A stretch of 62,962 bases of DNA from an uncultured Pseudomonadota bacterium (GCA_903938365.1 CAJACZ010000159.1:1-62962); one strand, 5' to 3'; numbered from the stretch's first letter, positions 45,335-55,175 are shown. Numbers and translations: made by a program. The notes: a model not told the origin generated them from the sequence alone.

Positions 45335-46681
45335 TCAGGGGGCGCGGGGATCGTCGGGAGATTGTAGGTACCCGTCAGCGGACACACAAGTTTGGGCCGC
45401 AGCCTGCAGTTCGATGACTTCGACACCGGCCATGCGCGCGAGTTCAGCCTGCTGGGCCTCGGGGATTTCCGCGATGAGTTCGAGCGTGCCGTCGGCACCC
45501 ACCGTCTCCTCGCGCACCGCCCCCGCCGCGAACAGGCGCGCCCGCAGCGCGCCCGCCCGTCGCGGATCGACCCGGACCCGCACCCGGCGCGCAAACACGG
45601 AGAGGCGCTCCGCGACCGCCTGCATCAGCGCGTCGAGTCCAAGTTTGTGCGCGGCCGACACCCAGGCGCTCCGGGCCATGCCATCGGCGTCGCGCTCGAT
45701 GCGCGGTGACAGTTCCAGCCGGTCGATCTTGTTGAAGACGCGGATCTGGGGGATATCGCCGGCACCCACTTCCCGCAGCACGGCATCGACCTGGTCGATG
45801 CGCTCGTCGCGGCGCGGATCGCTGGCGTCGATCACGTGCAGCAGCAGGGTCGCCTCGCGGGCCTCGGTCAGGGTCGACTGGAACGCCGCCACCAGCTCAT
45901 GCGGCAGTTCACGGATGAAACCGACAGTGTCCGCGACGACGATCGGACTGCCGCCCGGCAGCAGGACGCGCCGGACGAGCGGGTCGAGGGTGGCGAAAAG
46001 CTGGTCGGCGACATAGGCATCGGCGCCGGTGAGGGAACGGAACAGGGTCGACTTGCCGGCGTTGGTGTAGCCGACCAGCGCCACGGAAGGAATCGGGATC
46101 TCGACGCGCCGCTGCCGCCCGGTCTCGCGCTGCTGCTGGAGCTTCTCGAGGCGCCTGGAGAGCACCTTGACGCGCTCCCCGAGCAGGCGTCGGTCGGTCT
46201 CGAGCTGGGTTTCGCCCGGACCGCGCAGTCCGATGCCGCCCTTCTGGCGTTCGAGGTGGGTCCAGCCGCGCACCAGCCGCGTCGCGAGGTGCTTCAGCTG
46301 CGCGAGCTCCACCTGGAGCTTGCCCTCGTGGCTGCGGGCGCGCTGCGCGAAAATGTCGAGGATCAGCGCATTGCGGTCGAGTACGCGCCGGCAGACGAGT
46401 TTCTCGAGGTTGCGTTCCTGGCTGGGGGACAGCGCGTGATCGACGAGCACGACCTCGGCATCGCATTCCTCGACTGCGGCACGGATCTCGTCCGCCTTGC
46501 CGCTGCCGACGAAGAACTTGGGTTCCGGGCGTTCGCGACGGCCCGTGAGGGTCCGCACGGGCAATGCGCCCGCAGACTCGGCGAGTTGTGAGAATTCGTC
46601 GAGATCTTCCTGTTCGACGGGGCCACCGAGGCCGATCCGAACCAGAAGCGCCCGCTCGCCGCCGCTGGGGCGATCAAACAT
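45335..46681 (-). CDS. hflX: ribosome-associated GTPase HflX
   Basis: Translational GTPase-like protein that splits stalled 70S ribosomes. 448 residues; N-terminal HflX domain (VGSGKADEIRAAVEECDAEVV), a coiled linker rich in Arg/Gln, the G domain (GYTNAGKSTLF, DTVGFIRELPHELVAAF, FNKIDRLE) and a variable C-terminal domain. It lies 36 nt after hfq and before hflK. Confidence 0.97.
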   Translation of the reverse strand: MFDRPSGGERALLVRIGLGGPVEQEDLDEFSQLAESAGALPVRTLTGRRERPEPKFFVGSGKADEIRAAVEECDAEVVLVDHALSPSQERNLEKLVCRRVLDRNALILDIFAQRARSHEGKLQVELAQLKHLATRLVRGWTHLERQKGGIGLRGPGETQLETDRRLLGERVKVLSRRLEKLQQQRETGRQRRVEIPIPSVALVGYTNAGKSTLFRSLTGADAYVADQLFATLDPLVRRVLLPGGSPIVVADTVGFIRELPHELVAAFQSTLTEAREATLLLHVIDASDPRRDERIDQVDAVLREVGAGDIPQIRVFNKIDRLELSPRIERDADGMARSAWVSAAHKLGLDALMQAVAERLSVFARRVRVRVDPRRAGALRARLFAAGAVREETVGADGTLELIAEIPEAQQAELARMAGVEVIELQAAAQTCVSADGYLQSPDDPRAP

Positions 46682-46717
46682 GCAGCGTTACCGGCTCACG
46701 CCGACGCGCGCAGAGAA

Positions 46718-46972
46718 TCAATCCCCGGCGACCTCGGAACCTTCGGGCTCGTCACCCGTGGGCACGCGGACGTTGCGCGCGGGCACCACGGTCGAGATCG
46801 CGTGCTTGTAGACCATCTGGCTGACGCTGTTCTTCAGCAGGATCACGAACTGGTCGAAGGAGTCGATCTGCCCCTGGAGCTTGATGCCGTTGACGAGGTA
46901 GATCGAGACCGGGATCCGCTCCTTGCGAAGCTGGTTCAGGAACGGGTCCTGCAGGGACTGGCCTTTGGCCAT
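46718..46972 (-). CDS. hfq: RNA chaperone Hfq
   Basis: Hexameric Sm-like protein that pairs sRNAs with mRNAs. 84 residues: [29 protein letters not shown] (in parts), [24 protein letters not shown] containing the YKHA proximal site, and a short acidic tail. AAGGAG precedes the ATG. In the 131 bp upstream a -10-like TATGAT is seen on the minus strand, but its -35 is poor. Confidence 0.98.
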   Translation of the reverse strand: MAKGQSLQDPFLNQLRKERIPVSIYLVNGIKLQGQIDSFDQFVILLKNSVSQMVYKHAISTVVPARNVRVPTGDEPEGSEVAGD

Positions 46973-47104
46973 GACGTTCTCCTTGTTGTAGGGGCGCCTT
47001 GGTGATGGCGCTCAGGCGGGCCGCCCCGACGGCTTGCCTTCCGTGGCAATGATCATAGGCGGACTTTTTCATCTTAACACGCTGTACATCGCGCAATCAC
47101 GCCA

Positions 47105-48040
47105 TCAGAGCAGTTCTCGAAGCGATTGCGTCCAGCGCTCTTCCGCCCCGGTTTCGAACGGGTCGATGCGGCGCCAGCCCGGGTCGGCCTGGATCCACGT
47201 CAGCTGCCGCTTGGCGAGCTGGCGGGTAGCGGCGATGCCGCGCTGCACCGCCTCGTCCAGCGTGCCCTGCCCGCCGAGGTGCTCCCAGAGCTGTCGGTAG
47301 CCAACCGCGCGCAGCGAACTTGCCTGCGAGGCGGCACCGAGCCGGTCGCGCAGCCCCTGCACCTCTTCGACGAAGCCTTCGGCCATCATCCGGTCAAACC
47401 TCGCCGCGATCCGCGCATGCAGGAGGCGCCGTTCGGCAGGCACCAGCGCCCAGCGGGCCAGGCGCAGCTGGTGCGACGGCGCGGTAGCGCGGTGCCAGTC
47501 GGACATGGGCTTTCCGCTCAAGGCGTAAACTTCGAGCGCGCGCTGGATGCGCTGGGAATCGTGCACATGCATGCGTGCCGCGGCCAGAGGGTCGACCCCC
47601 GCCAACCGGGCATGCAGGGCCGGCCAGCCGAGCCGGGCGGCCTCCAGGTCGATGGAGCGCCGGATGTCGAGGTCGGCGGGCGGCAGGACTGCGAGGCCGC
47701 GGATGAACGCCCCGAAATACATCATCGTGCCGCCCACGAGCAGTGGGATCCGCCCGCGGGCCCGGATGTCGCGGATCGCCGCCAGCGCGTCGGCCACGAA
47801 CTCGCCGGCGTTGTAAGGCTCCTCGGGCTCACGGATGTCGAGCAGATGGTGCGGTACCTGTGCCCGGACCTCGGGCGCAGGCTTAGCCGCGCCCACGTCG
47901 AAGCCGCGATACACCTGGGCGGAATCGACGCTGATGATCTCCACCGGCCACTTGGCCGCCAGACGCAGCGCCCAGTCGCTCTTGCCGCTGGCCGTCGGCC
48001 CGCACAGCAGAATGGCTTCAGGCCGCGGGTCAGCGTCCAC
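47105..48040 (-). CDS. miaA: tRNA dimethylallyltransferase MiaA
   Basis: Adds the isopentenyl group to A37 of tRNAs reading UNN codons. 311 residues from GTG 48040, overlapping the end of mutL by 11 nt; the longer track ORF includes mutL codons in another frame. Motifs: GPTASGKSDWA, SVDSAQVYRGFDVG, HHLLDIREPEEPYNAGEF, YRQLWEHLGGQG. mutL-miaA-hfq is the E. coli order. Confidence 0.96.
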   Translation of the reverse strand: MDADPRPEAILLCGPTASGKSDWALRLAAKWPVEIISVDSAQVYRGFDVGAAKPAPEVRAQVPHHLLDIREPEEPYNAGEFVADALAAIRDIRARGRIPLLVGGTMMYFGAFIRGLAVLPPADLDIRRSIDLEAARLGWPALHARLAGVDPLAAARMHVHDSQRIQRALEVYALSGKPMSDWHRATAPSHQLRLARWALVPAERRLLHARIAARFDRMMAEGFVEEVQGLRDRLGAASQASSLRAVGYRQLWEHLGGQGTLDEAVQRGIAATRQLAKRQLTWIQADPGWRRIDPFETGAEERWTQSLRELL

Positions 48041-49829
48041 GGAGGAAAAGCAGGTCGAGTTGACCGAGCGTGAGCAGTGTCCACGTCGGTCGCCCGTGAT
48101 TGCACTGCCCTGCCCGCTCGGTCTCCTCCATCTGGCGCAGCAGGGCATTCATTTCCGGGATCGACAGCCGTCGGTTGGCATGGATCGCCGACCGGCAGGC
48201 CAGGCTGCCGAGCAGACCGTGGGCAGCGGATTCGAGGTGGTGGGTGCCCTGGTCCTGAAGGACGTCGCGGACGACTTCCCGCACCAGCGCCGCGACGTCG
48301 CCTCCAGCCAGCAGCGCCGGTACCGCACGGACCGCGAGCCGACCGGGCGCCAGCAGGTCGATCTCGAATCCTGCGCGCGCAAACTCGTCGCCCACCCCAG
48401 CGAGGGCATCGGTCTCGTGCGCGGCGAGTTCGACGACCACTGGGTGCAGCAGCGTCTGCGAGGCCGGCGCCTCGCCGAACTCACGTTTGAGCCGCTCGTA
48501 GAGCACGCGTTCGTGGGCCGCATGCGCATCGACCAGGATCAGGCCGCGCTCGCTCTGCGCAAGGATATAGACCCCGTGCAACTGCGCGAGTGCGGTGCCG
48601 AGACTGCCCGCAGCCTCGAGCGGCGCCACCATGGCCGGCGCCGGCCCGGGCTCGGCAACGCCGCCGGACAGCGCCCCTGGCTCACGGCCCCAGGACAGCG
48701 TGAATCCCGGCCCAGGCGTCGGGCCCGCCGCATGCGACGGCTCACCCTGCGGGTAGCCGGGGCCTGCGGGAAAAGCGGACTGCGGCGCATCGCCGGGCGC
48801 CGCATCGAGCCCGGTGGGAGGGGCCGCCTCGCCCGCGCTCACGGCGAGCGCACCCGCCACGGCCCGGAAGACGAAATCATGGATCTGTCGGCTGTCGCGG
48901 AACCGCAGTTCGAGCTTCTGCGGGTGTGCGTTCACGTCCACCAGTTCAGGGTCGAGCTCGAGGTAAAGCAGGTACGCCGGCTGCCGCCCGTGGTAGAGGA
49001 CGTCCCGGTAACCGAGCCGCGCCGCGTTGGCGAGCAGTCGATCCCGTACCGCGCGGCCGTTGACGTAGAAGAACTGCTGGTCGCTGGAGGATCGGGCTGC
49101 CTGCGGTTGTCCGACCCAGCCCCACAGTCGGACGGGCCCCGAGGCCCGGTCGATGGGCAGGCAGGCGTCGGTAAAGCCGTCGCCCATGATGCTCGCGATG
49201 CGTGCGCGCTGCGCCTGCACGGAGGTCGCGAGGGGGGCGTCGATCAGCACCCGCCCGCCATGACGCAGCCGGAACGCCACCTCGAAACGCGCGAGCACGA
49301 AACGCTCGACCAGACGCAGGATGTGGTTCAGCTCGGTGCTTTCGGCGCGCAGGAACTTGCGGCGCGCAGGCACGTTGTAGAACAGGTCCCGGACCTCCAC
49401 CAGCGTGCCACGGGGCTGCGCAGAAGGCGCTGGTGCGGCCACCGCGCCGCCCTCGACGCTCACCTCGAACGCCGCCACGGCGCCGGCGCTGCGCGAAGCG
49501 ATGCGCAGGCGGGCGACGGAGCCAATGGACGGCAGCGCCTCGCCCCGGAAGCCCAGGGTCTCGACGGCGGCCAGATCATCGAGGGAGGCGATCTTGCTGG
49601 TCGCATGTCGCTGGATCGCGAGGGCGAGTTCGGCCGGCTCGATACCGCGACCGTCATCGAGCACCCGGACCAGCGCCATGCCACCGGACTCGACATCGAT
49701 GTCGATGCGCGTGGCGCCCGCATCGAGACTGTTCTCGACGAGTTCCTTGACGATGGACGCAGGCCGCTCGACCACCTCGCCGGCGGCGATCTGGTCAACG
49801 AGGGCGCTCGGCAGGAGCTGTATGGGCAT
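48030..49829 (-). CDS. mutL: DNA mismatch repair protein MutL
   Basis: GHKL ATPase coupling MutS mismatch recognition to strand incision. 599 residues; N-terminal motifs VDQIAAGEVVERPASIVKEL, DDGRGIEPAEL, TLGFRGEALPSIGSV; a Pro/Gly-rich linker (about 330-400); and the dimerisation domain. The latter keeps endonuclease-type elements: VDAHAAHERVLYE (DxHA-x2-E-x4-E), ACRSAIHANRRLS and CNHGRPT. It therefore looks like the nicking MutL of bacteria without MutH. Confidence 0.96.
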   Translation of the reverse strand: MPIQLLPSALVDQIAAGEVVERPASIVKELVENSLDAGATRIDIDVESGGMALVRVLDDGRGIEPAELALAIQRHATSKIASLDDLAAVETLGFRGEALPSIGSVARLRIASRSAGAVAAFEVSVEGGAVAAPAPSAQPRGTLVEVRDLFYNVPARRKFLRAESTELNHILRLVERFVLARFEVAFRLRHGGRVLIDAPLATSVQAQRARIASIMGDGFTDACLPIDRASGPVRLWGWVGQPQAARSSSDQQFFYVNGRAVRDRLLANAARLGYRDVLYHGRQPAYLLYLELDPELVDVNAHPQKLELRFRDSRQIHDFVFRAVAGALAVSAGEAAPPTGLDAAPGDAPQSAFPAGPGYPQGEPSHAAGPTPGPGFTLSWGREPGALSGGVAEPGPAPAMVAPLEAAGSLGTALAQLHGVYILAQSERGLILVDAHAAHERVLYERLKREFGEAPASQTLLHPVVVELAAHETDALAGVGDEFARAGFEIDLLAPGRLAVRAVPALLAGGDVAALVREVVRDVLQDQGTHHLESAAHGLLGSLACRSAIHANRRLSIPEMNALLRQMEETERAGQCNHGRPTWTLLTLGQLDLLFLRGR

Positions 49830-49901
49830 GGCGGAGCGGCAGGCGCGGAGGGTCGGGCGGAGACTCCGCAGCGGCAGCGGGATTCTACTGGAACGCCGGG
49901 C

Positions 49902-51170
49902 TCAGCGGTCGATCCGGGCCGCCGCGACCGGCGGGGATTTCCTCTCGTTCGCAAAGCGCGTGCCCTCGGGAGGATGAGTACCGAAGTACGAATGCACGCC
50001 GCGGAAGATGGCCTCCGCCAGCGCCCTGCGGCGGTCCTCGCGACGCAGCATCTGCTCGTCACCGGGGTTCGAGATGAACGCGGTCTCGACCAGCATGGAC
50101 GGGATGTCGGGCGACTTCAGCACCACGAAGCCCGCCTGCTGCACGGCCGGCTTGCGGACCTCGCTGACCCGCCCCATGGCGCGCAGCACGCGCTCGGCGG
50201 CCTGCATGCTGGCGCTGATGCTGGCCGACTGCGACAGGTCGAGCAGCACCGAGGCGAGCATGCGGTCCTTGTCGTCCAGCGAGACACCGCCCTTGAGATC
50301 CGCTGCGTTCTCGCGCTCGGCCAGCCACCGCGACTGCTCGTCGGTGGCGCCTTTCTCCGAGAGGACGTAGACCGAGCCTCCGGACACGCCTGGATCACGA
50401 ACAGCATCGGCGTGGACCGATACGAACATGTCGGCTTTCGCGGCCCGCGCCCGGTTCATGCGCTGCCGCAGCGTGAGGAAGTAATCGCCATCGCGCGTCA
50501 GCACGGCGCGCATGCCGGGTTCGCGGTTGATCCGCGCGGCGAGCTCGCGCGCAATGTCGAGCACGACGGTCTTCTCGTAAGTGCCGGCGCGCCCGATGGC
50601 CCCGGGGTCCGGCCCACCGTGCCCGGCGTCGATCGCGACGACAATCTCTCGGCCGTTCTCGGCCGGCGCGTGAGCCGCCCGCACCGCCACGTTGGCGGTT
50701 CTGCCCGCAGCGGCGGGCGCAGCATCCGCTGCCGCGGTCGTGGATGAGGGAGCGGGCGCGGGTGCTCCCAGTTCGATGACCAGCCTGGCCGCGCGCTCGC
50801 CTCCCGGCTGACGCAGGCGCGCCGGTGTGCCGCGGGGCAGCTCGACCACGACACGCAGATCGCCGTTGGCCTGGGGCCCGATGCGCACGGAAGTCGCCAG
50901 CCCTTCGCCCGCCGGCGCCCTGCCGCCCGCAGCGAAACGGACCGCGCGCAGATCCACCACGGCGCGACGCGGGTTTTCGAGGATGAAGAACCGGTGCCTT
51001 GCCGGCGCGGAGAGTTCGAGCACGACCTCGGTGCGCGTCGCCTCCGGCACGAGGCTGATGCGGCGCAGTTCGCTCCCGGCAGCCCATGCCGGGGCTCCCG
51101 GCGAGAGGCCGGCGAGCATCAGGCCGCAGACGGCTACAGCCCGGACGAGAAAAAAGAACGATGCTGGCAT
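49902..51170 (-). CDS. N-acetylmuramoyl-L-alanine amidase, AmiB/AmiC-like
   Basis: Periplasmic amidase that cleaves peptide stems during cell separation. ATG 51170 was chosen because it opens into a signal peptide (MPASFFFLVRAVAVCGLML...). An N-terminal AMIN domain (LRRISLVPEATRTEVVLEL, FILENPRRAVVDL) is followed by an Amidase_3 domain (VAIDAGHGGPDPGAIG with the zinc His; FVSVHADAVRDP; VETAFISNPGDEQML). 422 residues; no LysM repeat at the C-terminus. Located between mutL and tsaE. Confidence 0.94.
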   Translation of the reverse strand: MPASFFFLVRAVAVCGLMLAGLSPGAPAWAAGSELRRISLVPEATRTEVVLELSAPARHRFFILENPRRAVVDLRAVRFAAGGRAPAGEGLATSVRIGPQANGDLRVVVELPRGTPARLRQPGGERAARLVIELGAPAPAPSSTTAAADAAPAAAGRTANVAVRAAHAPAENGREIVVAIDAGHGGPDPGAIGRAGTYEKTVVLDIARELAARINREPGMRAVLTRDGDYFLTLRQRMNRARAAKADMFVSVHADAVRDPGVSGGSVYVLSEKGATDEQSRWLAERENAADLKGGVSLDDKDRMLASVLLDLSQSASISASMQAAERVLRAMGRVSEVRKPAVQQAGFVVLKSPDIPSMLVETAFISNPGDEQMLRREDRRRALAEAIFRGVHSYFGTHPPEGTRFANERKSPPVAAARIDR

Positions 51171-51236
51171 CGGGACATAATCTACGGGCCCTGCGGAGCG
51201 AAATTCAAGCAAAAAGAACGCTCTGCCGCATGATCC

Positions 51237-51752
51237 TCAGGCCGCATCGGGCTGCGAGAGCCGCTGGAGCCAGCGCTCGCCGGCCGGAGAACCGGGGCTC
51301 GCTTCCAGCCAATGTTCGAGCGGACCTGCCGTGAGCCGCAGCGTGAGATCGGGTGGTGGCAGCGCACCGGCCCCCCGCTCCGGCCATTCGATCAGCCAGA
51401 CCGAGCCTGGGAGGTCGAAATCCCCGAACCCCAGTGCCGCCACATCCTCGGGTACCGCCAGGCGATAGAGATCCACGTGGAGCACGCGGATGCCGTGCGG
51501 CTCGTACTGCTCGAGCAGGCTGTAGGTGGGACTGCGCACCGGCCCCACGACGCCGAGCTGCCGGAGGAAGCCGCGCACGAAGGTGGTCTTGCCGGCGCCC
51601 AGGTCGCCGGTGAGGTACACCCGCAGCGCCCGCGGCAGCCCTGTGGGCAGGGCGACGGCGAATTCCGCCGCAAGGGCCTGGGTGTCTGCCTCGCTGCCCG
51701 CGCGGCGCACCCAGGGGGCGGTGGGTTCCCGGTCGCTCACGCGTTGACCCAT
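51237..51752 (-). CDS. tsaE: tRNA t6A synthesis ATPase TsaE
   Basis: ATPase of the t6A tRNA modification complex (with TsaB/TsaD). 171 residues with Walker A YLTGDLGAGKTTFVRG, SPTYSLLEQYEP and HVDLYRLAVPEDVAALGF, and WLIEWPERG. Its start overlaps the nnr stop by 16 nt; an extra 15-20 N-terminal residues may not be translated. The other t6A genes are not in the window. Confidence 0.95.
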   Translation of the reverse strand: MGQRVSDREPTAPWVRRAGSEADTQALAAEFAVALPTGLPRALRVYLTGDLGAGKTTFVRGFLRQLGVVGPVRSPTYSLLEQYEPHGIRVLHVDLYRLAVPEDVAALGFGDFDLPGSVWLIEWPERGAGALPPPDLTLRLTAGPLEHWLEASPGSPAGERWLQRLSQPDAA

Positions 51753-53212
51753 GAGCGCAGCCCGCGGGCGACGTCGCCCGCCAGCAATCCGCGCTCGCCC
51801 CGCCGCGCCTCGGCATCGCCCGCCAGCGCATGCGCCAGTACGGCCACTCGCGTGGCAGCCCAGGGATCCGGCATCTGGGCGCGGATTCCGGCGAGCGCGC
51901 CGGTGAGTACATCGCCCATCCCTGCCGTGGCCATTCCCGGGTTCCCCTGCTCGCAGAACGCCGCGATGCGGCCTCGCGAACCGACCAGTGTTCCCGCGCC
52001 CTTCAGGACCACGATCCCGCCAAATCGGGCCACCAGCCGCTCCAGCGCTCCGAGCCGATCCTGCTGGACCTCGGTCGTGCTGCAGCCGAGCAGGCGCGCA
52101 GCCTCGCCGGGATGCGGCGTGAGGACCCAGTTGCCGCGCGGTCCCAGTCCCTGCGCGGCGATGAGGTTGAGTGCATCGGCATCGACGATCAAAGGTTTGT
52201 CGGTCTGCATGACCCTGTGCAGGACGGCGCGCGACCAGTCGGACGTGCCGAGGCCCGGGCCCACGGCCACGACATCGGCGCGCTCGATGAAGCCGTCCAC
52301 TGCAGCGACGTCGTGCAGGGCCTGCACGATCAACTCAGGCCGGTGCGCCGCGACAGCGGAGGCACATTCGGGGGCCGCCAGCACCGTGACCAGACCGGCG
52401 CCCACCCGCAGCGCAGCCTCGCCCGCCAGGGCGGTGGCACCGGGCATGCCGGGGCCGCTGCCCACGATCAGGATCCGCCCGAAGCTGCCCTTGTGAGCGG
52501 CCCGCGCGCGCCGCGGCAGGCCAGCGGCGATCTCGGTCTGGAGCATGCGTTGCAGGCGCGGCTCCGGCGGCGGATCGGGCGTGCCTACCCCAAGGTCGTC
52601 AAAGAACAGCGTGCCGCAATAGTCCGGACCGTCGCCCAGGAAGAGCCCCGCCTTGAGCCCGACGAAACTGATGCTCGCGGTGGCGCGCACAGCGGCGCCG
52701 CAGGGCAGGCCGGTGTCACCCGACAGGCCCGACGGGATATCGAGCGACAGGACTGGCTGCCCAAGGGCATTGATCGCCGCAATGACGGCGGCCGTGTCGC
52801 CGCGGACGGGGCCCTCGAGCCCGGTGCCGAGCAATGCATCGATGATCACCTCGGCCGAGGCCAGCGCCGCGGCGCTGAAGGGCTCGACCGCGCCGCCGCT
52901 GGCGATCCAGTCCTGCCAGGCCCGCTGCGCGTCGCCGCGCAGGCGAGTCGGCTCGGAGGCCGCAAGCACGCGCACTTGGAGGCCCGCGGCGCGCGCCATC
53001 GGGGCCAGTACATAGCCGTCACCGGCGTTGTTGCCCGCCCCGCAGACGATCGCGATGCGCTGCGCTGCAGGCCAGTGCCCGCGCAGCACACGCAGGCTCG
53101 CTTGCCCTGCGCGCTTCATCAACGTGTAGCCGGCCACGCCCTGCTGCTCGATGGCGTGGGCGTCCAGTTCCCGGACCTGACGGGTCGAATAGATCGCAGT
53201 GGGCAAGGCCAT
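51737..53212 (-). CDS. nnr: bifunctional NAD(P)H-hydrate epimerase/dehydratase
   Basis: Repairs hydrated NAD(P)H. 491 residues from ATG 53212; the 42 codons before it in the track are non-coding. The N-terminal YjeF_N epimerase domain has VCGAGNNAGDGYVLA, and the C-terminal ADP/ATP-dependent dehydratase has GSGPGMPGATALAGEAALRVGAGLV (in parts), LTPHPGEAARLLG, VLKGAGTLVG and NPGMATAGMGDVLTG. Divergent from queG (28 bp between starts), the same arrangement as in E. coli. Confidence 0.96.
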   Translation of the reverse strand: MALPTAIYSTRQVRELDAHAIEQQGVAGYTLMKRAGQASLRVLRGHWPAAQRIAIVCGAGNNAGDGYVLAPMARAAGLQVRVLAASEPTRLRGDAQRAWQDWIASGGAVEPFSAAALASAEVIIDALLGTGLEGPVRGDTAAVIAAINALGQPVLSLDIPSGLSGDTGLPCGAAVRATASISFVGLKAGLFLGDGPDYCGTLFFDDLGVGTPDPPPEPRLQRMLQTEIAAGLPRRARAAHKGSFGRILIVGSGPGMPGATALAGEAALRVGAGLVTVLAAPECASAVAAHRPELIVQALHDVAAVDGFIERADVVAVGPGLGTSDWSRAVLHRVMQTDKPLIVDADALNLIAAQGLGPRGNWVLTPHPGEAARLLGCSTTEVQQDRLGALERLVARFGGIVVLKGAGTLVGSRGRIAAFCEQGNPGMATAGMGDVLTGALAGIRAQMPDPWAATRVAVLAHALAGDAEARRGERGLLAGDVARGLRSWVNA

Positions 53213-53240
53213 GCCGCGATTATACTTCCGCCCTGCCCCC

Positions 53241-54323
53241 ATGCCCGCACCCACCGCACTCGACCTCGAAGACCTGCGTCGCGAACTGCCCGCACTCGCG
53301 GCGCAACTCGGCTTCAACGCCATCGGCGTTTCCGGCATCGATCTGGCAGCCGACGAGGCGCGCCTGCTCGAATGGCTCGCGGCGGGCCGCCACGGCCGGA
53401 TGCATTACATGGAGCGCCACGGCACGCTCCGCAGCCGCCCGGCGGAGCTGCTGCCGGGCACGCTGCGGGTGATCAGCGCCCGCATGGACTATTGGCCCGG
53501 GGATGCCGCGGACGCCGAGACCACGCTGCACTCGCCATCGCTGGGCTATGTCTCGCGCTACGCGCTCGGGCGTGACTACCACAAGGTGCTGCGCGGAGCG
53601 CTCCAGACGCTGGCCGGGCAGATCGTCGAGCGCGTCGGGGCCTTCGGCTATCGCGTGTTCTCGGACTCGGCGCCCGTGCTCGAGAAGGCGCTTGCGCGCA
53701 ACGCGCGCCTCGGCTGGATCGGCAAGCACACCAATCTCATCGCGCGCGATGGCGGCTCGTATTTCTTCCTCGGCGAAATCTACACCGACCTGCCGCTGCC
53801 CATCGACACGCCCGCCGAGGCGCACTGCGGCAGCTGCGAAGCCTGCATCCCGGCTTGCCCGACCGGCGCGATCGTCGCCCCCTGGCAACTCGACGCGCGA
53901 CGCTGCATCTCGTATCTCACGATCGAGCTGGACGGGCCGATCCCGGAGGAGCTGCGTCCGCTGCTCGGCAACCGGATCTACGGTTGCGACGACTGCCAGC
54001 TCGTCTGCCCCTGGAACAAGTTCGCGCGCAGCGCGGCGCACCCGGACCTGAGCCGCGTGCGGAACGGACTGGATGCAACTTCGCTGTCGGCTTTGTTCGC
54101 CTGGACGGCAGCGGAGTTCGACACGCGGATGCAGGGCTCGGCGATACGCCGCATCGGCTACGAACGCTGGCTGCGCAACATCGCAGTGGCGCTGGGCAAC
54201 GGGCCGCCGGTGCACGAGGCGCTGGCCGCGCTCGAGGCACGGGCCGACGATCCCTCTGGTCTGGTCCGGGAGCACGTCAGCTGGGCACGGGCGCAACTGC
54301 TGCGCCGCGGCGCCTCAGGCTGA
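53241..54323 (+). CDS. queG: epoxyqueuosine reductase QueG
   Basis: Cobalamin- and Fe-S-dependent enzyme performing the last step of queuosine tRNA modification. ATG 53241 was chosen (MPAPTALDLEDLRRE), giving 360 residues. Two [4Fe-4S] motifs are intact: HCGSCEACIPACPTGAIV and CDDCQLVCPWNKFAR, plus the N-terminal GVSGIDLAADEARL and LARNARLGWIGKHTNLI. Its 3' end overlaps panC by 9 nt. Confidence 0.96.
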   Translation: MPAPTALDLEDLRRELPALAAQLGFNAIGVSGIDLAADEARLLEWLAAGRHGRMHYMERHGTLRSRPAELLPGTLRVISARMDYWPGDAADAETTLHSPSLGYVSRYALGRDYHKVLRGALQTLAGQIVERVGAFGYRVFSDSAPVLEKALARNARLGWIGKHTNLIARDGGSYFFLGEIYTDLPLPIDTPAEAHCGSCEACIPACPTGAIVAPWQLDARRCISYLTIELDGPIPEELRPLLGNRIYGCDDCQLVCPWNKFARSAAHPDLSRVRNGLDATSLSALFAWTAAEFDTRMQGSAIRRIGYERWLRNIAVALGNGPPVHEALAALEARADDPSGLVREHVSWARAQLLRRGASG

Positions 54324-55175
54324 GCCGGCCCGACTGAAGCGCAGGTTGTCGATCAGGCGCGCGCGCCCGAGTCGCGCCGCGACCAGCACCACCAGGTCGC
54401 GATCACCCGCCGCGGGGGGTTCCAGGTCGGACGCACGCCGCAGGGTGAAGTAATCCAGGCTGAAACCGGCGCGGGCCAGCGACGCCGCCGCCTCGGACTC
54501 GATCACCTCGAGCGGGACCCGCCCGCCAACGGCGGCCACGACGGCACGCTGCAGTTCCGCGTGGATCGCCGGCGCCACGGCGCGCTCCGCGGCATCGAGG
54601 TACTGGTTGCGGGAACTCATCGCCAGCCCGTCGGCTTCGCGCACCGTCGGTGCACCCACGACGCGTAGCGGCAGGCAGAGATCACGCGCCATGCGGCGGA
54701 TCACCGCCAGCTGCTGGTAGTCCTTCTCGCCGAACACCGCGACATCGGGCTGCACGATGTTGAACAGTTTGGCCACCACCGTCGCAACACCCTCGAAGTG
54801 ACCGGGACGGAAGGCCCCGCAGAGAATCTCCGACAGGCCGGGGACTTCGACCCGCGTGGCGCGGCCCGCCCCTTCGGGATACATCTCGCCCACGTCGGGC
54901 AGGAACATCAGGTCGCAGCCGGCCTGTTCAAGCATCCCGGCATCTCGCTCGGGGGTGCGCGGATAGTGGTTGAAATCTTCGTTGGGCCCGAACTGCATCG
55001 GGTTGACGAAGATGCTCGCGACGAAGCGCTGGCCATGCTGGCGTGCAAGGTCGATGAGGCTGATGTGCCCGGAATGCAGGTTGCCCATGGTCGGCACGAA
55101 CGCGACCTGCTCGCCGCCGCGCCGCCAGTGCGCGACACGTTCACGCACCTCGGCGATTCCAGTGAGGATTTCCAT
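54315..55175 (-). CDS. panC: pantothenate synthetase
   Basis: ATP-dependent condensation of pantoate and beta-alanine. 286 residues; VPTMGNLHSGHISLID near residue 28, FVNPMQFGPNEDFNHYPRT, GEKDYQQLAVIRRM and MSSRNQYLDAAE. Its ATG overlaps the panB stop (TGATG). The family usually has GALHEGH; here NLHSGH, both His kept. Converges on queG. Confidence 0.97.
   Translation of the reverse strand: MEILTGIAEVRERVAHWRRGGEQVAFVPTMGNLHSGHISLIDLARQHGQRFVASIFVNPMQFGPNEDFNHYPRTPERDAGMLEQAGCDLMFLPDVGEMYPEGAGRATRVEVPGLSEILCGAFRPGHFEGVATVVAKLFNIVQPDVAVFGEKDYQQLAVIRRMARDLCLPLRVVGAPTVREADGLAMSSRNQYLDAAERAVAPAIHAELQRAVVAAVGGRVPLEVIESEAAASLARAGFSLDYFTLRRASDLEPPAAGDRDLVVLVAARLGRARLIDNLRFSRAGSA

Noticed and set aside
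46973-47104. hfq promoter from TATGAT
   Set aside because: The -10 is good, but no acceptable -35 lies at proper distance; mentioned only in the hfq entry.
47835-50747. 970-residue plus-strand ORF
   Set aside because: Antisense shadow of miaA, mutL and amiC, all of which have clear family motifs; the ORF's composition is low-complexity and without recognisable domains, as expected from high GC.
53220-54296. 358-residue minus-strand ORF
   Set aside because: Antisense to queG, which has both Fe-S motifs.
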